Below, piece after piece: positions 33,883-46,604 of a DNA stretch of 64,000 nt (position 1 is the first letter of the stretch; every line of letters starts with the position of its first letter). The notes beneath the pieces are model-generated. The model ran no database searches, had not been told where the DNA came from, and saw only the letters and a list, made by a program, of their open reading frames with translations. Source of the DNA: Reticulitermes speratus (lineage: Eukaryota; Arthropoda; Insecta; Blattodea; Rhinotermitidae). The position numbers and the translations under genes were made by a program. The DNA lies in contig JAJKFL010000013.1 in assembly GCA_021186555.1 (NCBI GenBank), positions 32,444,743 through 32,508,742 on the forward strand, read 5' to 3'.

Positions 33883-34242
33883 AGGTACATTTGTTCCGTG
33901 CTTAGTTAAAATACTGTTTAATGAAGACATATGGGAGAGTGGAGGTAAAACTCCACATATTCGTAACTTTTGCACTAGATGAATTGAGCAGGTGTCTTCA
34001 TGCTCTGGTAGTTGTAACCCTAGTCATAGCGCCAGTAACCATTGTATAGGAGGTTGAGTGGACTGAGAGCCGGTACGGGCATATGTTTGTTATTAAATTG
34101 GTTGACAAGAACTTACTGTGGGTAAAACACAGACTGCGAGCATTCGAGAGCAGAGTGCCGAGGAGAATATTTGAACCTAGGAGGGAGGAAATGACGGGAG
34201 GATGGAGAAAACTGCATAATAATTGTTAATGATATGTACTGC
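33883..34242. other. Intergenic stretch, nothing recognised
   Basis: No feature recognised between the two SINEs. Confidence 0.5.
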
Positions 34243-34601
34243 TGTCGCCCTCGGTGGACTAGTGGTTCGCGGGTTCAATCCCGGCCGAGGTCGATGGATT
34301 TTTAAGGGTGATAAAAATCCGTAGTACAACTTCCTTCGGAGGGGAAGTAAAGCCGTCGGTCCCATGTCGTAGATTTACGGCATGTAAAAGAACCTTACGG
34401 GCATGAATAGATGTTTCGTAAGCAAAATGCAGCGACACTTTCTCACCCAAGTCTCCTGATTGACTTCTAGATGGCTCTGGCAGTCAAATCAGGATTGAGT
34501 AGAAATTGTGCAGTCAGTGGTCTGGTCACCCACTACAGATGCACACTTTCAGACCACAGAAACCTCTGAAAGGAGGCCCTATGCTCCGCAAGGAGCGAAA
34601 G

Positions 34602-34632
<31 letters not shown>
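34243..34632 (+). mobile_element. SINE family D (tRNA-derived) with (AAT)n tail
   Basis: Head CCTCGGTGGACTAGTGGTT then GCGGGTTCAATCCCGG (B box). A body of about 330 bp ends CCTATGCTCCGCAAGGAGCG, then (AAT)n at 34606-34632. A 5'-truncated copy with the same tail sits at 48719-48823 (minus). Confidence 0.8.
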
Positions 34633-34633
<1 letters not shown>

Positions 34634-35010
34634 TGTACTGCTGGCCATATATCATTAGCGTCATGAAATCTGGGAAGATGAGATTGGCGGTGAATGTAGC
34701 AGACATGGGAGAGAATAGAAGTGTATACAGGATTTTCGTGGGAAAACTCAGAGGAAGGAGAGCTCTTGGAATGCTTGGAGAAGATGAGAGCATAATATTA
34801 AAATTGGTCTTAAAGAAATAGGATGGGAGGCTTTGAACTTGATTTATTCAACACAGGACACGAACCAGTGTTTGGATGTTGTGAACACGGTAATGAAATT
34901 TCGAGTTACACAAAGAATTGGAAGTTTCTTGTCTATCTGGAAAAATGTTAGCTTCTCAAGAGGACTCTGCTCCATGGAGTTAGAAAAAATTATAGATAAA
35001 TATTGTAATG
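34633..35010 (+). mobile_element. Decayed LINE 3' end ([11 protein letters not shown] family)
   Basis: The plus strand keeps the C-terminal pattern of the element at 50583-50960: a VADMGENRSVYRIFVGK piece aligned to [16 protein letters not shown], then decayed WED and TQDTNQ parts, and a 3' UTR with GAGGACTCTGCTCCATGGAG. It is full of stops and abuts the (AAT)n of SINE D. Confidence 0.6.
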
Positions 35011-35304
35011 AAGGGAAGGCAAAACATGTCAGCATAACATTGTAAAACATTGTCGTAACCTAGGGGGCGGGGAAAGGGGGGCAAATGCCACTGCAATATT
35101 TTTTATAATTAAGAACAGTTTTTTTTTTGGCTACCGAGTTGTAGAAGGGTAAGGCGAGAGTGAGGGACAGGTGTGTATTGTATTAAGGACCAGTTCAAAC
35201 CAATCTTTCCCGTCTTTCTAAATTTACTCCTTCGTAAATTAGAGTTCCTAATACCCATGGCCGATTTTGCCACCCCATTGTTATTTGCCAAATTAACAAT
35301 GACC

Positions 35305-35490
35305 ATAATCCTTTCGGTAGCACTATGGCCCTGGGGTCGACTCAGCTCCTAACAGAAATGAGTACAAGGGGTATTTCTTGGGGGGTAAAGGCGGCCGGGG
35401 TGTAGGGCTGAAATCCTTACCACCTTCATGTGCCGATTGTCTAGGAGCCTGTCAAGGCCTGTAACGGAATTGCTTTACCTTTACGATTGT
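35305..35490 (+). mobile_element. SINE family B, partial
   Basis: Keeps the middle and end of the family (CTATGGCCCTGGGGTCGACT, GTAAAGGCGGCCGGGG, CACCTTCATGTGCCGATTGT) but lacks the tRNA-like head and about 25 bp near the end. Confidence 0.75.
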
Positions 35491-35559
35491 TATTAGCCAA
35501 GTTATGCTTACGCTGTCATGTGACTTTTACCACTGTGTAGGCTCAGAGTGTGGCCTACT

Positions 35560-36060
35560 GAATCTACTTACGGGGAATCCCTTGTCTTCGTCGTCTAATC
35601 TACTTCTACTCCTTGGCTCTACGGCCCTATGAGAGCCTTGGCCTCCTTCAAGATACAGTATTTGCCCATTCCTGTCTATCCACTGCTTTCCTTCGCCATC
35701 CCCTCACTTTCAACTGTTTCAAATCTTTCTCCACGTCTTCCAACCATCTCAATCTTGGTCTTCCAATCGTTCTCCCTCCTCCTGGTTTGCCATCTAACAC
35801 TCTCTATATTAATCTGCTGTCGTCCATTCTTATCATATGTCCTAACCACTGTAACCTCCTTCTAATGTCCGCTACTATATCTGGGTCTTTGTATAGTACT
35901 TGCAGTTCGTGATTGGTTCTAATTCTCCAGTATTCATTCTCCACCACCGGTCCATGGATGCATCTTAATATCTTCCTTTCCCATGTGTTCAATCTTTTCA
36001 TATCTGCTTCCGTCAAGGACCATGCTTCACCTCCATACATTACATTGGTTTTATCAGTGT
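35560..36060 (-). mobile_element. LINE fragment, protein C-terminus
   Basis: The minus strand encodes MYGGEAWSLTEADMKRLNTW, ERKILRCIHGP, then RRRLQWLGHMIRMDDSRL, the typical end of a non-LTR retrotransposon ORF2 ('YGSETW...WLGHV.RM'). The frame breaks after 35804 but homology appears to run to about 35570. No RT catalytic part is present. Confidence 0.7.
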
Positions 36061-36393
36061 CTTGTATATCTTTGTTTTAACTGCTTTACTAACTGCCCTT
36101 GACTTAAAAATATGTTTTAAAGCATAGTAGCATCTATTGCCAGCAGTGATCCTCGCCTTTATTTCTTCTTTTATTTCATTGTCTTCGTCTTCACACTAGA
36201 TAAAGGTAGAGGCAGCACCGTATGGAATTACGTAGCGGAAGATATCTCAAAACTATGGATGGAAGTCGTGGTGTAAGATTTGACACTTTACAATACACTA
36301 CAAATACAGTACTTTGATGATTGTCATTTTACTGTCACTCAATACGAACTCACGTTCACTCTATTTACAGCTCTCATTATTTCAGTTCTTAAG

Positions 36394-36431
36394 CTACATG
36401 TTTCGATACTGTACCCGCATTATCATCAGGC
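36394..36431 (-). ncRNA. Hammerhead-like motif with intact CTGATGA and GAAA
   Basis: On the minus strand: stem I AAGC, core CTGATGA, stem II ATAATG/CAGTAT (one mismatch), CGAAAC, ATGTA, then GCTT closing stem I. This is the copy with the best-preserved core of the set. It is a single copy, not in an obvious inverted pair. Confidence 0.5.
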
Positions 36432-36593
36432 TTCGTATAAACCATTATGTAAGAGGTATAGAGTATTATGTAAAAGGTGAAAACTGCGTATCCATTATAC
36501 ACTAGTATAAATTATGCGTACTGAGGTTTCATTTCAAATATTGTTACATTAGCTGTTGTGTGTACCATGTACGTACTACACGGTTCATCAGTC

Positions 36594-37914
36594 GGTCCGA
36601 CATGCTAACAAAGAAAAATAATACCGAACGAACAGTTTGGTTTTAGGAAAAAGCACTCCACATCAATGCAATTAGCCCGGCTCACCGAGAACATTACACA
36701 TGGCTTCAATATGCGTAAACACACGGGACTGGTCCTACTGGACTTAGAAAAAGCATTCGACACAGTCTGGGCGAATGGGCTGCTCTACAAATTAATAAAA
36801 TACCAATTCCCGACATACCTCATTCAATTCCTAAAATCGTATCTCTCCGACAGAACATTCTCCGTTACCATTGATGGATTTTCATCCTCATGTCAAACAC
36901 TTATGGCTGGGCTCCCTCAGGGAGCAGTCCTGTCCCCTATTCTCTTCACTCTCTATACGTCGGATTTCCCAAAAACCCCATTCGTCCAAACGTCTATGTA
37001 TGCAGATGATACGGCACTTTTTTCTCAATCATGGCGCCCAGACACTATTGCTCGCCGACTGTCACACGCCATTACTCGCCTTACTTCCTATTTCACATTA
37101 TGGAGGCTTAAAGTAAATATGGATAAAACAGAAGCAATTCTTTTTACCAAACGCCGTCCTGTTCAACCACCCACCCTCAGGCTGGGGGAATGACGTTTCC
37201 TTGGACTACATAAGTAAAGTACCTGGGTCTACGGCTCACGTCAACATTAAACTATTCACCACACATTAAGTGTGAGATTAGCAACGCACTCGGAACTCTC
37301 CTTAAACTCTTCCCTCTCCTCGGCAAGGATTCAACATTAACAACATCAACGAAGCTCCTCCTCTATACAACCTCTATTCGATCTATAATATCTTACGCGG
37401 CACCAGTATGGTGCTCCATCAGCGACTCAACCTACAAACAGCTCCAAGTCCTTCAGAACAAGTGTTTGAGAATTATCTTAAATGCTCCGAGGCGTACACC
37501 TATCGAAGATCTCCACCGCACAGTAGACATCGAACGACTCCGAGCATACCTCCTTCATATCTCTGCTCGCTTTTACGACCAATGTTCTGCACATATAAAT
37601 CCGCTCGTGGCGAACATAGGCCGCTACGAGAAGTCTGACTTGCACATCATGTACAAAAGCTACATGCATAAAAGACCTAAACATGTCTTGTTGTAATTAG
37701 ACATAATTCAATAGGTAGTGTTTTTTATGTAGATTTTTCACTACAGTTACAAAGAGGTTGTTTTTTCCATTGTACGTATCGGTTGGATGATCGATCCGAT
37801 ACCTAGTTTCCATAGGCAGTTGGTTATTGGAACAACTGTTTCCATCCTCTTAGCCTTTGATGTTTATCAGTGTATATCTACATGCGAAATAAAGAAATCT
37901 GTTAAAAAAAATTA
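36594..37914 (+). mobile_element. Jockey-type LINE, 5'-truncated, with 10-bp target duplication
   Basis: Encodes the reverse transcriptase from IIPNEQFGFRKKHST (36618) through motif A (LDLEKAFDTVW), motif B (GLPQGAVLSPILF) and motif C (YADDTALF) to a stop at 37193. It continues in other frames with ISYAAPVWCSI (about 37390) and LQNKCLRIILNAPR to about 37696. The 3' UTR ends with AATAAAG and an A-run at 37904-37912. TTCATCAGTC occurs at 36584-36593 and again at 37915-37924, a 10-bp target-site duplication that fixes both ends. The ORF1 and endonuclease parts are missing and the frame is broken near 37193, so it is dead. Confidence 0.85.
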
Positions 37915-38169
37915 TTCATCAGTCAGGCCGAGGTCTTGACCACGGTCTTAGCGTAAGGACCGGGAAGGATCCTGCTACCGAAACGTAGCGTTTTATTAAT
38001 TTTGATAACTTTATAACACCAGACAATGGACACAATCCATTAACTTAATGATTTCTAGAATTATTTTACTGACCTAGTGCATTTATGTGTTTGTTACGGA
38101 CCTCATAATAAGCAGCGATTGTTTCCCTAATCAGCATTAACTGGCTGTTGTGTAAGACACGCAGTGCCC

Positions 38170-39560
38170 TTAGCCCTTTACGTCCGAAAGGGGAAACAAT
38201 GTCCCAGTAATTTAAATACCATCACGTCCGAACGGGAAAACACTTTCCCGCAACGCCATGTCGTTTTTTAAAATTTGATGCCTCTATAATTACACGTCCC
38301 TTTTTCGCAATATTTGTCTAAAAGGCTTGTACAGGCATGAAAGATTGTGTGAAATTTAATTCTGGTTCAAAATTATCACTGATGAGGTTTAATTTTTCTA
38401 AGTTAGTAGATGCGTTAGTACCTTAGATACGTCAGTAGATGCACGTAAACAATTCGTGACTGCTGGAAAAATCGCAAGGATTAACATCCTTACGATTTTT
38501 CCAGCAGTCACGAATTGTTTACATACATCTCCAGGCAGTGGTTCCTCATATTGGCGAAGTGAAGCAAATACACACACATAAAAGACCTTCCTACAAGCCT
38601 CTCTTCCTTCATACAGCCCCTTCTGTAACATCCACAACCGCTTCACCCCCATTATTTCATCAAGAAGACGCTACTGAAAAATATCAGTTCAGTAATTACA
38701 ACAGTTATATTTACTTACATTTGTGTGCTATGCTTTTCAATTTCAGTGTCAGTTGCTCCTCACAAATGCAGTTTTGTATGATATATCTAGTAACATGTGG
38801 TAGCACACAACTCTATGTTGCATTCTCGACACCTGACTTTCGTTCGTTTTTCTTTGTTTTTGGCGTAACACACACGTCACCGAATTCTCTTACACTGCAT
38901 AAGCCGGTGTCTCATTTCTCTGATGGTGATTCAAGCGTCTGCACTGCCTGGCTTATCGCATGTTATTGCTAGGACAGGCAGTTGACCGAACTGTTGCGTG
39001 GAAGATAAACATAAGCAGGAACCTAAAATTCAAGCTAGTCACGAATAAATCCTTACAGCAGAATCAAGGACATTTGTCTGTGGTCCCATATTGCAGTAAC
39101 CAGAGCAATGAATGTCTGTATTCATTCCTCTCTCCTCCCACTGACTGCATATGAACTCAGCACCCAGATAAGCCAGCACTACCACCAAAACTGAACACAT
39201 TATAAGACTGCTACCTAAACAGCGTCTCAGGAAATACGGTGACATGGACAGGCCGCTCCAAGTGTCATAGCACAGTGTCTCCACTTACAGCAAGAGATAT
39301 TTGAAAAGAATAAATCTAGAAAATGAAGCTTAAAGTGAAAAACAAACAAAATAAAAAATGATACTCAACTAAGCTGCGTAAAAATAGGTAGATTCTCTTG
39401 AGACTTGCGTAACGGGTAGATGGATTCATTTTTATTTGAAGTTTTCATATTTGAAAGTGTATGAAATACAACGGATAATATCGACACGTGCGAATACGGG
39501 CATTTAAAGCGAAAAGAACGCCGGCCCCTTTCGGATTTTAGTCTCCCGTTCTCTAAAGGT
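38170..39560 (-). mobile_element. piggyBac-like transposon remnant
   Basis: On the minus strand near 38770-38870 a broken frame reads RVCYAKNKEKRTKVRCRECN, then IELCATTCY and IYHTK. This is the cysteine-rich C-terminal finger of piggyBac transposases (C..C...C..C...C...C, ending YHT). TCCGAAAGGGG at 38183-38193 and its inverse CCCCTTTCGGA at 39535-39545 could be terminal inverted repeats. The catalytic domain was not recognised. The boundary calls are inference. Confidence 0.5.
38438..38529. repeat. 44-bp near-perfect hairpin
   Basis: Left arm 38438-38481 and right arm 38486-38529 are reverse complements with about two mismatches and a 4-nt loop (TAAC). The arm contains AACAATTCGTGACTGCTGGA. 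It lies inside the piggyBac-like region and may be part of its subterminal structure. Confidence 0.85.
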
Positions 39561-39633
39561 TAGTGTGAAAATATCAAGACTACCCTGGGCGTCTTTCAAC
39601 AAATGATCCACCAACCCGGGGCCGTTCATCCGA

Positions 39634-39639
<6 letters not shown>

Positions 39640-39665
<26 letters not shown>

Positions 39666-39815
39666 TTATATCTATCTATCTATTATATCTATCTATCTAT
39701 CTATCTATCTATTATCTATCTATCTATCATCCACCATCCATCTATCTACTATCATCCATCCGTTCTATCTATCTATCTATCTATCTACCTACCTACCTAC
39801 CTACCTACCTACCAG
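39640..39815. repeat. (TCTA)n / (CTAC)n microsatellite
   Basis: A long run of TCTA with interruptions, ending in (CTAC)n at about 39785-39811. Confidence 0.95.
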
Positions 39816-40454
39816 TATTTGTAGTGACACCGTGGCTTGATTAATAAGTACAAGAGTTGCAGCCAAATGGAATAATTTCCTTTTCATACCGTTGTGATAC
39901 TAAGATGATTTACGAAACGACATTCACTTGCCACTGTCGATCTTGAGGCCTTATATAAATGGAATTTATCAAATGTCTCTCTTTACTCACAATTTCTATT
40001 GGATGGAAAATGTTATTTGATTTATACATCTTAGTTAAAAAATAAATTATTTTCTAAGTTCTTAATACTGTATACACATATTTAATTCTAAACATTTAGC
40101 AACCTCACAGAATGGAAAAAAAAACAATGAACCAAAACAAAGACGCTTCGCTCCCTTATGGTGTACTGTGTACTGTGTACTGTACAGACACTGTGCATCA
40201 TAATAGCAGGTAAGGTGCCGAGACAATTTCTCAGTTAATAATCAGGATTAAATTACATCACTGTGTGTTTGTATTTTTGGCTTAATTATCGGGAAACAAA
40301 TGCCGTCTACGTGGCGCCTCATTCTGTCCTCTGATTCAGCTATAATTCTTGTAAGTATTTCTTACAACCAGGCACGTTATTTTAGAAAAATCTACCTGGT
40401 TTGAAACGTGCACTTTGATTTCTTCGACGACTTGTATCTCAAAAATTTCTCAAC
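39816..40454. other. Intergenic stretch, nothing recognised
   Basis: AT-rich. No feature seen except a short TACTGTG repeat near 40160. Confidence 0.5.
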
Positions 40455-40700
40455 CCAAGAAGAAATTAACGAGATATCATAAAATAGGAACGTCTGTGTA
40501 AAATGCCCGTTACTATCAGCATATTTTAACCAAACTTGAATTTGTTCGACAGAATTTTAGTACAATTCTTTGATAACACATATCACAAAAATCAGTCCAT
40601 TGGGAGCAAAGTTCGTCCATGCGGAAGGACAGACAGACAGACAGACAATACGAAGCTAATATTCGCTTTTCGCCGTTATTTTGAGAACTCGTTTAAAACA
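40455..40700 (+). mobile_element. Partial MITE related to 27403-27902
   Basis: Shares with that element the inner phrase around AAAATCAGTCCATTGGGAGC, the (GACA)n run at 40628-40647 and the following ACGAAGCTAATATTCGCTTT. Terminal repeats are not preserved. Confidence 0.55.
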
Positions 40701-43118
40701 GTCTCAGAGAAATTGGGCATGACGGTGCCTTACAGTGAAGTCACAGCAGATTGGTAACCTGCTCAAGCCTTCTACACGCACATCTACTTTAACACTACAG
40801 GACTGTGAATTTAGCCAACATATTGTGTTTCTTGTCATTCTCACAGTAAGTAAGAAATATTTTCCTAAAGATCATTAACAGTCTGATCTTCGCAACGGTT
40901 ACAAGCGTGTGTACTGTAACGTGAAAACTAAAGTTTTACATAAGTACGCCTTTGAGAAAAGTCGTGGTTTTAAAGAGTTAAGTATATGGAAATTTCAATT
41001 TTGTCCATACCTTTACCTTTTATGTTTATGGGCAGGTCTACTCTTTGAGAGCGAATTCGAGAACCTGTAACAAATCAGCTGTGACAGAGGGAGGGTTCAA
41101 CACACTGAATATTCACCTCACTGACAAGAACTGTAATCTTGTTGATGTGGTGATATTTATTTGTGCCATATCAACTAGAACGGTTAATACCACTTTATTG
41201 TACAATCATATTTCGACTTGTTTCTTTACAACAGTACATCCTCTGGCAGTCTACAGTCTATGATGTTTATTGTCCATAAGTACCAGCAAATGATACACAG
41301 ATGTAGAATAAATATAAGCAATATTTGATGAAAGATTATTGTCTATTAAAGAACATCCATAGTTGGCTTAATCATCAGTTAAATTGTCATTTTTATTTCA
41401 CCATTTTTTTTGTAAAGGATTTGAAAGCTTATAACTTATAAATATGGAAGTAGTAATAGTACAATATTCTCCTTTACTGTCTTTCTTCTTCCTCTTTTTC
41501 TTAATATCATTAATCTTGCAATTTTGTGTCATTGTTTACAAAATATTTAGTTGAGGTACCTGTAGAAAATCAACGCGCCATATTGACACTTATAATAATT
41601 ACATTTATTGTCAGTGATCTCACGCATTTCATGACACACCACACCGAAAACCGTGAAGACACCAAAATTTTTATGTGGTTAATTTATACAAGAAGAAAAC
41701 AATATTATTGTCATATATATATATGATTATAGTGTTATAACAATTGAAATTTCTCGCTTGCATGTGTTAAGGCGTCTAACATTTCCATTGTCACTGCACA
41801 AAAAAACACATACTGCGGACATACGTAGTGTCTGTGCCTTGTTACAACCACTTTCTGGTTTGCAGCTGACTATCGATGTTTCAAACAAGCGACGGTTGTA
41901 CCATCGAACTCCTTTTAAGAACAAGAGGCCCATACAACCGCTTTTATATGAAATACAACCTGAAGTTCTTTCGTTCAATTATGATTTAAATTTTTTCTGT
42001 TGTTGCGTTTTTATAATCAATTATTAATTAATAATCAATTTGCTGTATTTGGGCAGATTTATGGTTAATTATTTTGTAAGTAAACACACAAATTAGCCTT
42101 ATATGTTTAAGTATCCGTAGCAATATATTGGTGGCAGCTGTAGTGATTGGAATGGGAGACAATTTTGTTGCATATGAAACAAAATGTTGTTACAAGGTAT
42201 CTTCATACACTGGACGTAAATGAAATTGGACAAGAATTGTTAATGCCGACTATAGAAAGAAATGACCAGTTCGCAAGAATGTTGTCACTGTCTTTGAAAA
42301 TACTTCAAGAAAGCTAAGGTGTATGTGGAAATACAGCCTAATGACAGCGAATCTGAGCCAGTTGGAAATTATTGATAAATAAATAAGATATCAGAAAACG
42401 GTAATTGACGAGATTACAGTCTTCGGGTGTTTGACGCCGTGTAGTTTTGTAGACATGTCTCAACGTTGCCAACAAGTTGCTTACCATCTTCTATTGTCAA
42501 AGGAGCAACTAATTTTTAAGCATTAAGAATGATTCTTCATATTCTTCATCATACGACTGCTCGTGTCCAGTTGATTAGAAATAAGCACTTGCAAAATAAA
42601 ACACCAAGATTTTTAAAATCATATTCTGTTGTAACCCGATATGTACGATCGCATCGCAATAACGTAACCTACAAGCTGATATTGGTTACAGCGGTCGACA
42701 TATGTGCCCTTTAGCAAGGTACAATGACGGAACGTACGTATTGGCTTATAGCAGAATATGGTTTTAAAAATCTTCATACTGTAAATTCATGATTTTTTTT
42801 AACAAAAGAGGACAAATCAAATAATGATCTTCTGTGTTTCTACGTCGTGCAGTGTATGTGACTCGTTGAACGTCTCCGAAAATCTTATTTCTTCTATCTT
42901 CAGGATGGCTGAATTTGTTTCATGTAGGTGACGAAGCATCCAATCTGAATATGCAAGCATCAGGTTCGACCAAAACGTCGATACAAACTCACTACAGTAC
43001 ATAAAAAACCCAGAAAACCATTCTTTGAACAGTACTGGCCGCGAAAACCTGAAAACTTACATGGGAATGATGATGAGATGAAGAGAAAATAAAGTATCGT
43101 ACCTCAGTGCTTCTCTAG
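40701..43118. other. Intergenic stretch, nothing recognised
   Basis: AT-rich. A fragment of the GACGCCGTGTAG repeat lies at 42420-42480. Small open frames (41526-41726, 41758-42027 and others) show no family. Confidence 0.5.
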
Positions 43119-43241
43119 GGAGATAGAATATTGAATTAAGATACCTTTTTATAATGCAAAGAAATATGAATGAAGATGGGGGAGATAGAATATTGAATTA
43201 AGATATCTTTTTATAATGCAAAGAAATATGAATGAAGATGG
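43119..43241. repeat. 62-bp tandem duplication (two copies)
   Basis: GGAGATAGAATATTGAATTA with the following 42 bp is repeated once, nearly without change, consistent with a recent slip or local duplication. Confidence 0.9.
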
Positions 43242-46200
43242 ACTTTATAACATGTCTGTTAATGAGGCCACATTCTGAAAATATTGTTTACTATACTTTT
43301 CTCTAAATTCCTGTCACATACCCAGCATTGATCTGAAACTAGGTTTGTAGCTACTCTTTGAGATGTTTTCACGAGTTTATTCGCAGGTAGCAATGAAAGA
43401 ATGGAAGGAAGCAGTGGGAAGTAGTCAGTAACACATTTAATCCTCAGTATTGTAATGTATTAGAAAATGAAGTTCATTGGTCGCATTCTGCTAGGAAAGC
43501 TTTAGTGTTTGATGTCGCCATATTGTAAGACAAGTTGTACACTGCCTAAAGTCTGTGTTAAGTTACACAGTCAGAAGACCCAGTTGAGTGTTTTGTGCAC
43601 AAAGCAGTTGCAGTGTTATGATGAGTGACGGTCATATGTTTAAGGCGGTCAATGCCACCAAAAAGTGTGTATTTTTAAGAAGCGATATTCATTTATTTAC
43701 GAAGCATTTAATGTAGTCTGTATGATCATATAACCTGTTGACAATTAACCGCAAAAACTTCCGACGTCTCAGCAGCGGAAATTGTGTTCCACTGTAGAAA
43801 CGTATAGGACGAAAAAAGGGAAGGCATTTTTTTCTTAAATTAAAGGGAAATAAAAGGTTTAAACATATTGTCATTTACTCTGAGATTATTGGTATTATCA
43901 TTAATACTGCTCTTCTTTGAAGCAATACTTTAGCAACATCGGTACTGGGTTTACGGCACAATGGCTTTCTTAGAGTAAAGGACAGTTGCAAGTATCAATA
44001 TTTTTGCCTCTCTTCCAAGAACATGACACTTTTAAAAATAATTTTAAACTGTAACATACCAATGCCATTTTCAGGTCCTAATTTTTTAATTATAAGATTA
44101 GTAATAAGATTATTCTAAAGATAACGACGATTTGACAATTTTGAACCAGCCTTGTAAATCGTGATTGAATTAACTGACCATTGCGGAAGACGTTTGCGGT
44201 TTGTACGTCAGTTTTTTTTTACCTGCGAACATTTTATTGACGCCTTAACGCTGCAACACATATGAGGGAAGTGTTTGGAAGATTTTGGTGTCTTGCACAG
44301 CAACGTTTGATGGGTTCTGTCTTTCCCCAAATTTCGTGGCTTTGCGCAACATCCTCAGCATTACTCTTAGACTCATATGGAAGAACTTGAATATTGTCAT
44401 GATGATTCTGTGTGTGAGGATATTTAAAAAGTTACAATTAAGCATTAATAATATTGTCTTGACATCACATGACAAATAATTATATACAGTATACATTATT
44501 TAAGGTTGATAACTTATTCATAATATCAGCAAACTCCAGTAAATCCTACTTCGTTTACTGATTTAATAATTTTCTTTAAATAAGAGAACACATTCGTGTG
44601 TTTTTTATAGACTCTGCCCGAAATGAAAGCGCCCTGCACTTTGAATAGTCTACATGATTAAACAAGAGAGTATACATTTCACCACGTTAACATCAAAGAA
44701 TTACATTTCAATAGCTCTGACGTTTCGATTTGATATGGACTATGAAAGTTACGTAATTAAAACGAACATGTCATTGAAATCAGATTTTAAAATCTTGTAT
44801 ATGCAAAAACATGTTCACATTTGAAATTCATTTTATAAAATACATTTTCTTAGTGACTGAGGGTTCCTGGATATGTGGATATTTACTTCACTACCTTATA
44901 TTACAAACAGGCGATTATATGAACTGCCCACACAAATTATATATTCATCATTTTTAATAAATGTAATGCACCATAAGTTATTTTCAATGTTTCTGATCTT
45001 AACTTAATAAATTTTAATTTTGTGTTTCAGGGTGTGAGTGGTTCAGCGGAGAGTTTTAAAGCGTTTCACTTTCTAATGAAGCTTGTTTAGCTGTTTCCAC
45101 GTTGTACAGTGATCTTGCTTACAGCAATTTCTGCCGTTCTTAAACTGAGCAATACTGTTTTCGATACAGCAAAGAAAGACCATCCCGCCGTGTGCTCAGA
45201 GCTGAATATATTCATGCCTGAATTTATTCTTAAAAGTCATAATGCGTTATCCAAACAAACAAACTGAGCACAGTGAATTGTTCTGCACAAAGCACACAAA
45301 GATTTAGAGTTTTGAAGTTTTTGCACCTGCATTGATGACGATATCAAAATTCAGAACACAACGTTGAACATTTAAGAATTCAAGGTTTCGACAGTTTATT
45401 TTAACTGTGGCCACGTTTCTATGTATAAACGACAATGTCATCTCAAGCAATGCTCCTGGAACAACATTCATAAACGAACTGACTTATAGGCCTTGGACTC
45501 AATATTTTGTGCGTTACCGTGATTAAATCAGCAGCCAGTTCCCTTTCAGTATCGCAGAGAGCAAAACGTCCTATGCGAGTAACAGACTATTACAGTTTTA
45601 CGGTATCAAGTGTTAATTTACTCCTACTGTTCTGTGCTTCACGTATTGCTGGACCTATTTGGCGGCCTTTTGGAATGTGACGCCATTTAATTTTGGTAGA
45701 CAGGTACTTGCTGCTCCATAATGAAGATAAATGCAGCAGTTTCCCCAAAATCTTGACACATATCTACGTAACTACATTACGTCACAACATATGAGACCAT
45801 GTCTTAATATTCACTGTCGTCATAAGCTCAAAACTAAGTTAGATCAATTAAATGAAATTAAATGCTATGTAGTACCTGGATACGACACGTGTCTGTGTGC
45901 GGGTGCAGGCTACAAACGACTTGATAAGACGAGCATTATTTGCATGACAAATTCAACGATTGCAACTAAAGTCATAAGATTATTTAAATAAATTCATATC
46001 CTACTGTAGCATTTATTTTGTAATGAAACTGGTAAATATAGTTATAATACTTGTGATTGTATTTTTTATTTTTCTCCCATCCTTGTAAATAATCGGTGCT
46101 GTTTTTTTCTCTCTAAATCACAAATAACAAATTTAATTTCTAAGAAAAATTGCTTAAGTATCTTACTTTCTAAAATAAAAGTTTATGATTTAAGTTATTT

Positions 46201-46604
46201 TAATTTTTGCAACCAAGAAGTACACTTTTAACTGACAAAGATTCCGCGAAATTTCAGATTTAGTCACAAGTGATTCACAAACGTCAATACTTCGGAGGCT
46301 ACTGACCTAGAACAAGAAAATGGCCAGAGTTAAAACTTCACTTTAGTGATTTCAGTACAAATTTGGCTTAATTATGAAGAAAATTTAAAAATGTTTTCAT
46401 AGTTTCGGCGTATTGTTTCAAGTACGCAATAATGTTAACTCCCTTTGCAATGCAGAACGCCAGACTTGGTGAAGGCTGTTATTCAGGTTTCATCAAGTGG
46501 AAGACATCTTGACTTACACACACGAAAGATAAACTCTCAGCATTAAACTCACAACACCGTTTTTATGCATAGTAAATATATTTTCATAAACAACAATAAA
46601 ATCA
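43242..46604. other. Long AT-rich stretch, nothing recognised
   Basis: No gene recognised. It holds a fragment of the GACGCC repeat (45660-45720). A possible splice acceptor (TTGTGTTTCAG) at about 45020-45030 opens only 19 codons before a stop, so it is not annotated as an exon. Confidence 0.5.

Noticed and set aside
38538-38972. 144-codon plus-strand frame
   Set aside because: It is the opposite strand of the piggyBac-like remnant and begins in the hairpin.
44700-44760. GACGTTTCGATTTGATATGG as a further ribozyme-like copy
   Set aside because: GAAAC is present on the minus strand but no CTGA-type core or closing stem I could be found.
45020-45090. Possible terminal exon after TTGTGTTTCAG
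   Set aside because: Only 19 codons before a stop, no family match and no upstream partner exon.
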